Shown: one piece after another, positions 33,931-41,350 of the stretch
Position numbering within the stretch: position 1 is the stretch's first letter
Layout: each line of letters begins with the position of its first letter
NCBI GenBank assembly: GCA_020439925.1
Contig: JAGRPC010000179.1
Coordinates: 1 to 41,350 of the forward strand
DNA from: Verrucomicrobiia bacterium
GTDB taxonomy: Bacteria > Verrucomicrobiota > Verrucomicrobiia > Verrucomicrobiales > DEV007
Length of the DNA: 41,350 nucleotides
Reading direction: 5' to 3'
Translations under genes and position numbers: made by a program
Notes under the pieces: model-generated
Databases searched by the model: none
Told to the model about the DNA's origin: nothing
Seen by the model: the letters and a program-made list of their open reading frames with translations, nothing else

Positions 33931-34680
33931 TCACTCCGCACGACGACAAAGGACGAGATACTGACCGCCAAGCGGCAGCCATGACAAGCGCGGTTCGAGA
34001 GCGCGCAGGGCGGAGAGGAACCGAGGAAAGAAAAAAACGTAGTCGGTCCTGATCACTTCGAAGCCACTTTCGCGCAGGAGTCGGTGGGCTTGGTGAGGCC
34101 AGACGAGAATGGCATCGGCGTCGAAAGGGACTAACCGCATGGCAAGACGTGTGATCGGGTTCCATGGATTGTTCTCCCAGAAGGCGAAGAGGCCGCCGGG
34201 TTTCAGGATTCGCCTTATCGTAGCCAGAGCCGCCGCCCGGTCCCTTACCGGAATGTGGTGGAAGACTCCATTACAAAAGGCCAGATCACACGAGTCCTCC
34301 CAGCCTTCGGTCGTCGTTGAAAAACTCGCAGGGTAATCTTTCCAAGATTCTCTCGCCACTTCAAGAGAACTGCCGGATGGATCAAAGCCCCGCAGTGATC
34401 TGATCCCGAGCAGGTCAAAGAAAAAGGGGGTTGCGGTGCCGGTCCCGCATCCGAAATCAAGCGCCTGTTCCGGAAGGAAATCCCTTTGCAACAACCGTGA
34501 GCGCAAGTGGCGCATGCGGCCTTCGGCGAAATAGTCTTTGGATTCTCCACTGAGACGCAGTCCCTTCTGGAGTTCGGAATCATAGTTGCCCGCAAACGAA
34601 TCGAATTCGGCCGCTGCGGGACGAGCACCCTGCGGAGCGGTATCACCTGCTTTCGCTTCTTGCGCAAACGTTGGTTCCAT
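33931..34680 (-). CDS. Class I SAM-dependent methyltransferase
   Basis: The protein has 249 residues from ATG 34680; an in-frame GTG 21 codons upstream would overlap the divergent gene. The SAM-binding motif I is DFGCGTG (75–81), followed by an acidic motif II position in RGFDPSG. Later come CNGVFHHIP (motif of UbiE/COQ5-type enzymes) and the post-motif ILKPGGLFAFWENNPWNP. The N-terminal YDSELQKGLRLSGESKDYFAEGR stretch matches small-molecule or lipid/sugar methyltransferases found in surface-glycan clusters. The substrate is unknown. It converges with the delta-60 gene (43 bases between stops) and is divergent from the GT39-type gene with only 13 bases between the chosen starts, so at least one of the two starts may be misplaced. 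Confidence 0.88.
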   Translation of the reverse strand: MEPTFAQEAKAGDTAPQGARPAAAEFDSFAGNYDSELQKGLRLSGESKDYFAEGRMRHLRSRLLQRDFLPEQALDFGCGTGTATPFFFDLLGIRSLRGFDPSGSSLEVARESWKDYPASFSTTTEGWEDSCDLAFCNGVFHHIPVRDRAAALATIRRILKPGGLFAFWENNPWNPITRLAMRLVPFDADAILVWPHQAHRLLRESGFEVIRTDYVFFFPRFLSALRALEPRLSWLPLGGQYLVLCRRAE

Positions 34681-34693
34681 CCTTATTGCCGGA

Positions 34694-36310
34694 GTGTGGG
34701 GAAGTTCACGCCATCCGGAGGCATTGCCAGAGAAAAAGTCCACGTCGCGTTGGTTTCCGTGGCTTCTTTTTGGTATCCTCTTCCTGATTTCGTTCGGATT
34801 CCAGATTCACAGTGGAGCCTGGCGCAGTGATTTTGGAGGTCATGCCGACGAGGGAGCTCACGTCGTGACCAGTTTGATGGTGCGCGATTACCTCGGCGGA
34901 GGTTTCCTCGAAACCTGGCATCCCATGCGATACGCGGAGGCCTACTACGACAAGTTTCCGAAGGTCGCGCTCGGTCACTATCCGCCGGGTTTCTATTTGG
35001 TTGCCAGTGCAGGCCTAATGCCATTCCGTTCAGGGTATGCCCTGCTTGTCATCATGAACGGGCTCGCGGCCGGAGTGGGTTTGCTGGTCTGGTGGTTCGC
35101 CAGGCGATTCTCTCTCCCCACATCCGTGTCGGCATTGATCGCCCTCCTTTACGTGCTGCTCCCGCAGACTCGAACCTATACCGCCATCGTCATGGCGGAC
35201 CTGCTTCTCGTCCTTCTCAGCCTGCTCGCAGCCCGCTCATTTTTACGTTTTCTCGAGTCGGGAAGGGCAGGGGATTCTCTCTGGTTCGGATGCTGGGCCG
35301 CCGGTGCCATCCTTACCAAGGGTTCCGCGGTGGGCCTCGCCCTGCTCCCGCCCTTCGCCATCGTCTTGGCAGGGGATTGGCGTGTCATCCGGTCGGGCCG
35401 TCTGTGGCTTGCTCCGGTTCCGGTGATCCTTTTGGCCCTTCCCTGGATGCTCCTCACCATGGGAATCACCCGGGAGGGGATGCAGGATACTTCGTTCTTG
35501 GAGTGGTTCCGCGAGGCCTTGCCGTATTATGGAATGGCCCTCTGGAAGGAAGCGGGTTGGATCACGCTGGTGGGTTTGGTCCTTGCGGGCGGCCTTGTTC
35601 TTTTCCGTTGGGCCGTCCGGAGAGAACCGCCCGATCGCACGGAAGCGGTTCTCTGGGGTGCAGTCGCCTGCGCCGGTTTCGTGCCCTTGTGCGTTCCTGC
35701 GGGACTAGATTCCCGCTACCTCATGCCTCTGGTCCCGGCTGTGTTGCTACTGGTTCCTGTCCGTGCCCGGCTCGTCTTCCGCAGGTGGCCTTTGGTCGCT
35801 TTTGTGGTTCCGGTTCTTTTTACCTTGGGGGTATTCTTCGAGACGGCGCGTCCGGTGAGAAAGTACTACACGGGCGCTGCCTCGGCGATTGAGGAAGTTA
35901 TTCGGGACTCGAAGAACTCAAAGCCAGGGAAAAAACCGATCCGGGTTCTCGTGGTCTCCAACGCCGGAGGGGAGGGGGCCCTCGTTGCCGCGGCGGCTCT
36001 CGATGCGTCGAGGGAAATGGCTCTGGTCAGGGGTTCGAAGTTTCTCGCCACAAGCGACTGGATGGGCAGGGGATATGCAGAGGCCTTCGCCACTCCGCCG
36101 GCCTTGATAGAGGGACTCCGAAGAGGCGGGATTGACTATCTTGTCGTCGATCCGCCTCCCGACGAGGCGCCATCACACTGGCGGAACGCGGCGGAATGGT
36201 TCGCGAACGAGGCTCTTCCCGGGATTGAAAATGTCGGAGAGGTCCCGTCATGGCGGCGCGAGGTGCAAAGCGTTTTCCGAATTTACCGGATTGCACCCGT
36301 GGCCCCGTGA
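34694..36310 (+). CDS. GT39-type (ArnT/PMT-like) membrane glycosyltransferase
   Basis: The product is about 538 residues if GTG 34694 is the start; TTG 34724, preceded closely by GGAGG, is an alternative. The first membrane helix (FPWLLFGILFLISFGF) is followed by a periplasmic loop with GGHADEGAH, whose Asp-Glu pair (52–53) is the conserved catalytic acidic motif of the GT-C family 39. HYPPGF (95–100) follows, then ten or more hydrophobic segments and a soluble C-terminal domain of about 150 residues. Such enzymes move a sugar from a polyprenyl-phosphate donor to a lipid, glycan or protein in the periplasm. The polyprenyl-phosphate-sugar-synthase-like GT2 at 26177–27310 could supply the donor. 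The acceptor cannot be read from sequence. Confidence 0.87.
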   Translation: MWGSSRHPEALPEKKSTSRWFPWLLFGILFLISFGFQIHSGAWRSDFGGHADEGAHVVTSLMVRDYLGGGFLETWHPMRYAEAYYDKFPKVALGHYPPGFYLVASAGLMPFRSGYALLVIMNGLAAGVGLLVWWFARRFSLPTSVSALIALLYVLLPQTRTYTAIVMADLLLVLLSLLAARSFLRFLESGRAGDSLWFGCWAAGAILTKGSAVGLALLPPFAIVLAGDWRVIRSGRLWLAPVPVILLALPWMLLTMGITREGMQDTSFLEWFREALPYYGMALWKEAGWITLVGLVLAGGLVLFRWAVRREPPDRTEAVLWGAVACAGFVPLCVPAGLDSRYLMPLVPAVLLLVPVRARLVFRRWPLVAFVVPVLFTLGVFFETARPVRKYYTGAASAIEEVIRDSKNSKPGKKPIRVLVVSNAGGEGALVAAAALDASREMALVRGSKFLATSDWMGRGYAEAFATPPALIEGLRRGGIDYLVVDPPPDEAPSHWRNAAEWFANEALPGIENVGEVPSWRREVQSVFRIYRIAPVAP

Positions 36311-36485
36311 TCACGGCTGGGCGTGGATCAGCGTGGATTGTGGATGTGGTTTCGGGGCCTCTTCTTGAAGGGAAGACTTCGTGAGAATCCGTCTTCATCC
36401 GTGTCCCAGATCCCATTGTTTCGGAATTCCGTATGGAATGAAACAGTTGATCAGCGAGAAGGATCGTTTCGGAAGGGAGGAGCAC
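36311..36485. other. Convergent intergenic region with palindrome
   Basis: This 175-base gap separates two converging genes. A perfect 12-base palindrome CCGTGATCACGG (36305–36316) covers the stop codon of the GT39-type gene. It is followed by four GTGGAT-like words at 36330–36352 and by AATCCGTCTTCATCCGTGT near 36387–36405. No poly-T terminator is evident on either strand. Confidence 0.4.
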
Positions 36486-37682
36486 TCAACGGGTCAGCTC
36501 AAACTGGGCAGCTACCGCGCGGTGCTGGGAAGGACGGTCGGCTTCGGTGATGCACCAGGTCGGTCTCCAGTGTTCATCGCAAAAGAGGTAGTCGATGCGC
36601 ATCCAGGGACCACCGAGACTGAGTGGGTTCCGGGTGGTTCCGGGGAAAGAATAACCGAATCCATGGCCTGCCTCGGCATGTGCATCTTGAAAGCGGCTTC
36701 GAAAAAGGCCGTGGATGTAACCTCCGGCAGGAGCGTTGAAGTCACCTGCGATAATCACAGGAAGAGGGTCGGCGAGGATGCGATCACGCAAGGTCCGCGC
36801 CTCGGTGATCCGCTCGTCCCAGTAGACTTGGTTTTCATGGCGCTTCTTAGCCAATGGAGTGCCCGGTAACCCGAATAGCCCGTAAAGAAAGGCGCCTCGG
36901 CGGTAATATTGCAGCGTATCTCTGGGCGATACGGTGTGAACCGAGTAGACAGCCACTTGTATTCCCTTGAAATCGATGACAAAGCGCGCCGCAATTGGCG
37001 CCTTGTCGCGGTCGTGTTCGATTTCGACCGGTGCAGCGCTGAGAATTGGGTGACGACTCAGGAGGGTAAATTCGGCCAGATCGAGGCCGTAGGGAAATTC
37101 TTCGTAACCCTCCGATGCAAGATAGCCGGCAGACCGCCCTCCAGCGTCCTGCAGAAGGAGCAGATCCGGAAGTACCTGGTTCTTGAAGGGCTGAAGGCTT
37201 TGGTTCATGTGCTCCCCTCTGTTGTAAGTGAGTATATTGAGAGACCGGCCAACTTGCGAAGGGGTTGGAGACGGAACGAAATGGGGGCGAAAGTCCATGG
37301 ACCAGACGGCAAAAACCAGAGAACTGGCTAGAAGGCCGAGGGCGGACCGGCGGTGTGCGAAGAGGACGAGAGGAAGGAGGAGAGCACTTGGTATCAAAAA
37401 TGCGGTGCGAGGGAGGTAGAGGATAAACGCAAGGGCGAGATTCCTCTCTCCGATCCAGCGCAGGGAAAACATGACGATCAGTAGAAACGCGGTGTACCCA
37501 AACGCGGAAACCCCAAACAGAACCCTCACGAGCCGACGAACTCGTTTCCTCAGTCGAAAACGGGAACTTTCGTCAACGAGTGTTGCGCCAAGGCCAGCGA
37601 GGAATCGATCCATCCAGTCCTGCGGCCGCGAACCGATGTCCCGAGCGGCCTCGCTCTCAGCTTCTGGATCTGTCGAAGGCAT
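36486..37682 (-). CDS. Membrane-anchored endonuclease/exonuclease/phosphatase-family protein
   Basis: The protein has 398 residues. Three hydrophobic segments (about 53–72, 82–108 and 113–128) precede an EEP-fold domain. That domain shows LTYNRG (151–156), SVHTVSP (247–253), IAGDFNAPAGG (311–321) and RIDYLF (362–367). The family is known for Mg-dependent phosphodiester hydrolysis. Two canonical residues are changed: the first-shell Glu of the L-Q-E motif is Asp (LLLQDAGG, 175–182) and the terminal S-D-H motif is SQH (385–387). Membrane-anchored members of this type are common in Verrucomicrobiota, with unknown substrates. Activity is uncertain because of the changed SDH motif. It lies 30 bases downstream of the small membrane protein gene. 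Confidence 0.88.
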   Translation of the reverse strand: MPSTDPEAESEAARDIGSRPQDWMDRFLAGLGATLVDESSRFRLRKRVRRLVRVLFGVSAFGYTAFLLIVMFSLRWIGERNLALAFILYLPRTAFLIPSALLLPLVLFAHRRSALGLLASSLVFAVWSMDFRPHFVPSPTPSQVGRSLNILTYNRGEHMNQSLQPFKNQVLPDLLLLQDAGGRSAGYLASEGYEEFPYGLDLAEFTLLSRHPILSAAPVEIEHDRDKAPIAARFVIDFKGIQVAVYSVHTVSPRDTLQYYRRGAFLYGLFGLPGTPLAKKRHENQVYWDERITEARTLRDRILADPLPVIIAGDFNAPAGGYIHGLFRSRFQDAHAEAGHGFGYSFPGTTRNPLSLGGPWMRIDYLFCDEHWRPTWCITEADRPSQHRAVAAQFELTR

Positions 37683-37712
37683 CGGAATCCGAGAAATGTC
37701 TCATGAGGACAA

Positions 37713-37916
37713 TCAGGATCCGAGGTCTCCCCTCGAGAGTTCTCCCACACTTTCCGGGGCGTTCGGGGCAGGTAGTTTGTTGTGCTTAAAATACAAGCCC
37801 GCTAAAATTAGAGCCAATACCGTCACAGCAATGATCACAAAAATTGACTCAATGATTGTAAAAGCTATAATTTCAGTTATTTTAGCATTTTCATTGCCGC
37901 CGGTTTTCATAAGCAC
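37713..37916 (-). CDS. Small single-pass membrane protein of unknown function
   Basis: The 67-residue product has one strongly hydrophobic stretch (about 14–42, rich in Ile, Val and Leu) and a Pro/Asn/Glu-containing C-terminal tail. I do not recognise a family. The reading frame lies in a markedly AT-rich patch, which weakens the case, but a lone long hydrophobic helix with a short basic N-terminus, 30 bases upstream of the EEP-family gene on the same strand, makes a real gene plausible. ATG 37910 is an alternative start. Confidence 0.45.
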   Translation of the reverse strand: MLMKTGGNENAKITEIIAFTIIESIFVIIAVTVLALILAGLYFKHNKLPAPNAPESVGELSRGDLGS

Positions 37917-38255
37917 TAATTGGCATCCAAAACAAAAGCTTTCCAGTCCAAAATGATTTCTCAGATAATTAAAATGACTTTTTTATCAGGGGGACATTTC
38001 TCCAACCTCGAAGAAGGTTCCGGGAGGTTTCCGACGTCGACATTCGCCGCCTCTCGGAATGTTACGATTTGGCCCCAAACCCCCGTGAAAACGAGGAAAA
38101 CGTGCCTTGACAGGATGGGGGAACTGGCCGATTTGAAGGCGCTTATTTTCTCTGTCGTCTATTCCGCTTAAGAGAGACGAACTTTTAGGATTCTTGTGAG
38201 TTTTTTCCGCCTATTTAGTCTGCATATCGTGAGTCTTCTCAGGCAATTCTTCTAA
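37917..38255. other. AT-richer intergenic region before the beta-barrel gene
   Basis: The first 80 bases are strongly AT-rich compared with the window. A perfect −35 box TTGACA occurs at 38107–38112, but the bases 16–18 further on (GATTTG region) do not form a good −10 box, so the promoter is unconfirmed. I see no RNA gene or repeat here. The following gene has no clear Shine-Dalgarno site. Confidence 0.35.
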
Positions 38256-40208
38256 ATGGTCTGCCGACATCCATTTGTCCTTCTGGGAGCTGCCGCCTTG
38301 CAAGTGCTTTCTTGCTCGGCGGTTTTTGCTGATCCGGCGCAGACTTCGTTGCTTTCGCCGGCACTTGCTCTCAGCGGAAGGATCACTGACCCAGAGCATA
38401 TGGTGAATCCGCATGAACTGGCCGTATTGCCCTCCGCCAAAGAAGAGTTTGTGTCAGCGAATCCGGAGGTGGCGGTGGGCAAGGAGCTTGGCGTTGCTGG
38501 TGCCGGTTCGACTTCGATGGATTTTCCTGGTTCGAGTGAAGGGGAATTTGCCTTTCTCGCTCCTGGTGAAACGGAGCCGAGTTCTTTCCATGACTTTGAG
38601 GACACTCTCATTCGCACCGAGCAAGCTTCTCTTGTGCGGACCTTCGCGGGGGAGGGGGGAGAGCGGCTCCCGGATTCGTGGGCGGTTCCTCCCGGCGGAG
38701 GAGTCCCCGGTGGATATCCCGGTTACCGTCGGGAGGCAGCGGCAGTGGATTATTCAGCCAACACCGGAGCGACCTACTTCCCTCCGCCTTCTGTGAACGG
38801 ACCTTACCGTGGGAATTCCCATTCGTATCCCTATTCCGGTTCCTATCACCCCGGGGGACCATACGCCTACCAATACGACGGCATGGTTCCCCTCGGTGAC
38901 CCTGGAGTCTATGAGGACAACGGTTTCGAATTTGAGGGAGACATCCCTCTATTTACCCGCCAGTTCAACCCCGAGGAAGCCCACTTCAAAGCAGGCCCCC
39001 TGTATTTCCAGGCTCTCTGGGTCGAAACGGGGGTGCTTTATTCCGATTATCACGGTCCCGCGTTTTTCGCCCCTGGTGAGGACGATGGTTGGCTGGGATT
39101 CGCCAGTTTTCGGTTCCGCATGGCGGCCCAACTTGGGCCTTCCCTTTATCTGACGGCGGATGGCGAACTCATCTACCTTTTCGGAGAAAACGAGTTGGGA
39201 TTCAGAACGGGTCTGGGCGGAGGTCCTTTCGCAACTCTCGTCTACGAAACTCAGATCGGATCGTGGGACTTCCGCGCCTACGCCGAGTTTGGAACTGGGT
39301 CCTTCTACGACATGTTCGGTTCCGACGCTTACGAGCGGGCCGGACGCTACTCCTTCGGATTTTATGGGAGTTACGACAACGATCTTCTCTACGATCCCTA
39401 CCTCTACACCCGTCTTGGAGTGGAGGCTTCGACGCTCGTCAATCCCGATTGGCGGCTTACACTTACCGCCGACCACACCGACTACTGGTATGTGGGAGGA
39501 GAAGATCGTGGAGACGATCATTCGGCTCGCGAGCATGCCGGGGTCCTTTACGGCGCGGAGCCGAACCGCGTCCCTTTCACACCGTGGTTCTCCTATGACC
39601 TCTACTCCGATGACTATTTTGATACCGCTTATCACACGCTTTATATGGGCGGAAGCGGGCGGTTGAGCGAAAATGTTTTCTTTGACGGGCGGGTCGGCTA
39701 TTTCATGACGACGGGAGACAGGTTCGACCGAGAAAATTGGCTCTGGAATATCGGGCTCCGTCATCGAATCAGCGAGCGTACCTCTCATGGGGTCCGATTT
39801 GGTCAGGATTTTTTCATGAGCGATTTTTCCATCGATTCTACCGTTTCGAGCTTCTTTCAATATTACATCGAGCATCAGTTCAACGAACGGCTCAGGGGGC
39901 GCGCTTTTGCCCAATGGTCCACGGATGAGTACCTGAGCGGCCCCTTGGTTGGCGGGGAATTCGAGACTGAGCAATATGGGGTCTGGCTCGACTACCTTTT
40001 TACCGACAGATTGCGAGGGTCAGTCGGTTACATGGAGCAGGGTACTCGTAATACTCGTAGTGGATATGAGTACAACCAGTCCATTTTTCAGGCCAGGTTG
40101 GATGCCCAGGTTGGGCTTCGTTCGACGGCCTACTTCCTTTATCAGCACGAGGATACCGATATTTATTATGAGGATCTCTACATGGCCGGGATTCGCCGTT
40201 ACTTTTGA
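38256..40208 (+). CDS. Outer-membrane beta-barrel protein
   Basis: The product has 650 residues with a signal peptide (FVLLGAAALQVLSCSAVFA) and a low-complexity Gly/Pro/Tyr-rich segment (about 140–215). A C-terminal region of roughly 400 residues follows, made of alternating amphipathic strands dense in Tyr, Phe, Trp, Gly and Asp. It ends in GIRRYF, and a terminal Phe or Tyr is the usual outer-membrane insertion signal read by the BAM complex. Strand pairs such as SLYLTADGELIYLF and GVWLDYLFTDRLRGSVGYM are typical of barrels with 14–18 strands. I do not recognise the specific family; it could be a porin-like protein or the anchor of a surface assembly. It lies 48 bases upstream of the next secreted-protein gene, suggesting co-expression. 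Confidence 0.85.
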   Translation: MVCRHPFVLLGAAALQVLSCSAVFADPAQTSLLSPALALSGRITDPEHMVNPHELAVLPSAKEEFVSANPEVAVGKELGVAGAGSTSMDFPGSSEGEFAFLAPGETEPSSFHDFEDTLIRTEQASLVRTFAGEGGERLPDSWAVPPGGGVPGGYPGYRREAAAVDYSANTGATYFPPPSVNGPYRGNSHSYPYSGSYHPGGPYAYQYDGMVPLGDPGVYEDNGFEFEGDIPLFTRQFNPEEAHFKAGPLYFQALWVETGVLYSDYHGPAFFAPGEDDGWLGFASFRFRMAAQLGPSLYLTADGELIYLFGENELGFRTGLGGGPFATLVYETQIGSWDFRAYAEFGTGSFYDMFGSDAYERAGRYSFGFYGSYDNDLLYDPYLYTRLGVEASTLVNPDWRLTLTADHTDYWYVGGEDRGDDHSAREHAGVLYGAEPNRVPFTPWFSYDLYSDDYFDTAYHTLYMGGSGRLSENVFFDGRVGYFMTTGDRFDRENWLWNIGLRHRISERTSHGVRFGQDFFMSDFSIDSTVSSFFQYYIEHQFNERLRGRAFAQWSTDEYLSGPLVGGEFETEQYGVWLDYLFTDRLRGSVGYMEQGTRNTRSGYEYNQSIFQARLDAQVGLRSTAYFLYQHEDTDIYYEDLYMAGIRRYF

Positions 40209-40256
40209 CACCTCATTTGTTCACAGGCTTCTGAACGTCGATAACCCAGTTCACTC

Positions 40257-41246
40257 ATGAAAATGAACTCAGCTTCCTCGAACCTCTTCCTAGCGGCTGG
40301 CTTGGCCGTTCTGATTTTGCAGCCTCTTCTTCTCAGAAGCCAGGATGCTGCCGAAAAGCCCGCAGATGCGGCGGTTTCAACCACCGCGCTCGAATCGGTC
40401 AAAGCAACAACAGGCGGAAGCGCGTCCTCTGCCGTTTCCGGTGGTACAGTGGCTGGTGCAACGGGAGCTACGGCAATTGAATTTCCGGGAAAGACCGATC
40501 TCGACGATCCCGGAAACAAAGATCAGCGCCTTCTTTTGCCGGTAGATGCGGAGGGGAAGGTCAGTGTCGCCTGGCTTTCCAAGATCGATCTTGATGCCGA
40601 TCTTGATTATGACGGAAGGCTCGACAACGACTCGGACGCGGATCAAGGGCAGCATGAAGCGGTGCCTCCCGGACTTGAATTGGGTAAGGGTGAGGTTTCT
40701 CGACTTGTGATTCGTTTCAAAACGTATGAGCAGACCTTTCCCGGTACCTTGGTGGTAGCCCTTGAGGTGGAGGGGGTGAATCGTGATTCGGCATCGGGAG
40801 CGTTTTCCGCGGGTGGTCAAAAATCTGTCGGGCGCGTCAAGGTATGGCGTGACCAGGCCCGGAAGGAACTGCTGGTGGATTCGGGTGATCCGGCCAAGCT
40901 CCGCCATGAATGGCGTTACGATTCAGAGAAACGTTCGGGAGGAATTCCCAGGACCCTTTATATCGAGGGCGTTGAAGTTTCCTCGAAATTCGAGGGGGAT
41001 CTTCGGCTCTTGCTCAGTGCATCCCATCAATCTGACGGCGCCACTCCGGGAACGGTGAGTTCGCTTTACCGGAGCGCCTTCGATCACCTGCTCGTCACGG
41101 TTCGGAAAGAGCCCGTGGAGAAAGAATTCATCAACAACAATGTTGAGGGAGTCTGGTCAAAGGTGGGAGATAGTCCGGTAGCAGTTGCGGAGGTGAGCGA
41201 TGACGTCGCGAAGGAAAGCGGCGAATCCAAGGCAGAAAGTCGCTGA
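40257..41246 (+). CDS. Secreted protein of unknown function
   Basis: The 329-residue product begins with a signal peptide (NLFLAAGLAVLILQPLLLRSQ). A Thr/Ser/Gly-rich linker (about 35–75) follows, then DLDADLDYDGRLDNDSDAD, a run of regularly spaced Asp residues resembling calcium-binding dockerin or thrombospondin type 3 loops. The remainder is predicted to be beta-rich (SRLVIRFKTYEQTFPGTLVV, RTLYIEGVEVSSKF), and the tail is acidic. Proteins with this Asp-rich N-terminal pattern occur in large extracellular proteins of Verrucomicrobiota, but I cannot assign a function. Its closeness to the barrel gene suggests a surface partner. Confidence 0.75.
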   Translation: MKMNSASSNLFLAAGLAVLILQPLLLRSQDAAEKPADAAVSTTALESVKATTGGSASSAVSGGTVAGATGATAIEFPGKTDLDDPGNKDQRLLLPVDAEGKVSVAWLSKIDLDADLDYDGRLDNDSDADQGQHEAVPPGLELGKGEVSRLVIRFKTYEQTFPGTLVVALEVEGVNRDSASGAFSAGGQKSVGRVKVWRDQARKELLVDSGDPAKLRHEWRYDSEKRSGGIPRTLYIEGVEVSSKFEGDLRLLLSASHQSDGATPGTVSSLYRSAFDHLLVTVRKEPVEKEFINNNVEGVWSKVGDSPVAVAEVSDDVAKESGESKAESR

Positions 41247-41350
41247 AGAAAGAGGGGATGTTGGTTCATTTTGCGTTTTGGGGGTCTTTTTATCTCAAAC
41301 TACTCAGAGATTCCTTGTTCGTTCGTTTCTGAAAACAGGATGAATCGCTA

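Noticed and set aside
38107..38136. A full sigma70 promoter for the barrel gene based on the perfect TTGACA
   Set aside because: No acceptable −10 hexamer occurs 16–18 bases downstream; only the −35 match remains, so it is described under the intergenic region instead.
37920..38171. An 83-codon plus-strand frame before the barrel gene
   Set aside because: The translation has no hydrophobic core, motif or ribosome-binding site and crosses the candidate −35 box.

Overview
The window looks like a chromosomal stretch of a Gram-negative, GC-rich member of the Planctomycetota–Verrucomicrobiota group, more likely Verrucomicrobiota. The pointers are a giant surface protein carrying an N-terminal LEPR-x-L-(L/F) motif, a delta-60 repeat protein fused to a formylglycine-enzyme-like domain, poor Shine-Dalgarno sites, and outer-membrane proteins (a TolC-type factor and a beta-barrel ending in Phe). 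This is inferred from gene content alone; there is no rRNA or other marker. I saw no tRNA, rRNA, CRISPR array or insertion sequence.

Region 1 (1–11287) is a pair of divergent operons around a 250-base control region (6875–7124). Leftward run a TolC-type outer-membrane factor, a shortened SecA-like ATPase, a periplasmic adaptor whose start overlaps the SecA stop (ATGA), a membrane glycosyltransferase family 2 and a polysaccharide-deacetylase-like protein cut by the window edge. Rightward run a soluble-domain/HlyD adaptor and an M50-type membrane zinc protease fused to a PqqD-like N-terminus and a HlyD-like C-terminus. Together they have most parts of an envelope-spanning export machine but no ABC ATPase; the SecA-like protein is the only obvious motor.

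Region 2 (11288–24219) holds one gene of 4254 codons. Its product has a basic N-terminus with the LEPR motif, a metzincin-like zinc-site domain, a compositionally different 200-residue domain, and then three long beta-helix/haemagglutinin-like segments rich in Thr, Ser, Gly and Asn. It has no classical signal peptide and no C-terminal barrel, so it is the natural candidate substrate of the Region 1 machine.

Region 3 (24258–27750) has a TPR–GT41 (O-GlcNAc-transferase-like) enzyme, a polyprenyl-phosphate-sugar-synthase-like GT2 and a small DUF3467-like protein. By analogy with streptococcal accessory-Sec and Haemophilus HMW systems, the GT41 enzyme may glycosylate the giant protein.

Region 4 (27963–33887) is a 1974-residue secreted mosaic: delta-60 repeats, an ASH-like domain, two MBG-type repeat pairs, a degenerate FGE-sulfatase domain and an FN3-like domain. 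Region 5 (33931–37916) has a SAM methyltransferase, a GT39-type membrane glycosyltransferase, a membrane-anchored endonuclease/exonuclease/phosphatase-family protein and a small membrane protein. Region 6 (38256–41246) encodes an outer-membrane beta-barrel protein and a secreted protein of unknown function.

The most notable idea is that Regions 1–3 form one system: a SecA-like/M50-HlyD/TolC exporter, a giant LEPR-tagged, possibly self-processing substrate, and a glycosyltransferase that could modify it. Composition statements are judged by eye and family assignments come from motifs read in the translations, not from database searches.
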